DNA of 5,174 nucleotides from an uncultured Chitinophagaceae bacterium. Lineage in GTDB: Bacteria; Bacteroidota; Bacteroidia; Chitinophagales; Chitinophagaceae. Below are positions 5,152 to 5,174 of the stretch, one piece after another. Every line of letters begins with the position of its first letter. The first letter of the stretch is position 1. The translations under genes and the position numbers were made by a program. Under the pieces are notes generated by a model that saw nothing but the letters and a program-made list of their open reading frames with translations, ran no database searches and had not been told where the DNA came from. The stretch spans positions 1 to 5,174 of the forward strand of contig CALESY010000066.1 in the NCBI GenBank assembly GCA_937919945.1. The letters are read 5' to 3'.

Positions 5152-5174
5152 CTGCCGGCACCACCCGTGCTGAT

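Noticed and set aside
1..5174. CRISPR arrays, tRNA genes, insertion sequences or attachment sites
   Set aside because: No regularly spaced direct repeats, cloverleaf-like segments, transposase reading frames or terminal inverted repeats were seen.

Overview
The window reads as one uninterrupted, plus-strand block of ten genes, the first cut by the left edge, with almost no non-coding DNA (gaps of 0, 2, 5, 26, 45, 49 and 55 bases and two overlaps of 8 and 56 bases). Shine-Dalgarno sites are absent or badly placed, starts include ATG, GTG and TTG, and base composition looks moderate. That would fit a member of the Bacteroidota, but this is inference only: no marker gene is present.

Layout. Bases 3-2519 hold five small, beta-rich proteins in a row: a larger one cut by the left edge (at least 207 residues), then three divergent tandem paralogues (682-1146, 1152-1751, 1754-2182) sharing an ordered set of motifs (K-G-I/V, G-F-R-x-N, G-x-Y-T-D, Y-D-V-x-I-x-x-Y-L), then a short fifth one (2175-2519). 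Bases 2546-4859 hold a different set: a coiled-coil protein with a hydrophobic patch (2546-3442), a 71-residue protein (3387-3602), a membrane-anchored protein with a helical C-terminal domain (3603-4139), and a membrane-anchored protein with two peptidoglycan-binding repeats (4185-4859). A small unknown gene (4909-5151) follows and may continue in another frame past the window.

Interpretation. The only confident family call is the pair of peptidoglycan-binding repeats. The rest is read from architecture. Tandem beta-sandwich-like proteins with strand endings typical of jelly rolls, next to several small single-span membrane proteins and a membrane-tethered wall-binding protein, are what one would expect from the structural block of a tailless, membrane-containing virus or provirus of the general FLiP (Finnlakeviridae) or double-jelly-roll type. 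No terminase, portal, tail, integrase, replication protein or packaging ATPase is visible, so this remains a hypothesis. An alternative is a non-viral cell-envelope assembly. In the viral reading, the first gene would be the major capsid protein, the three paralogues and the 114-residue protein would be minor capsid, penton or spike proteins, and the downstream genes would be membrane, scaffold and wall-penetration or vertex proteins.
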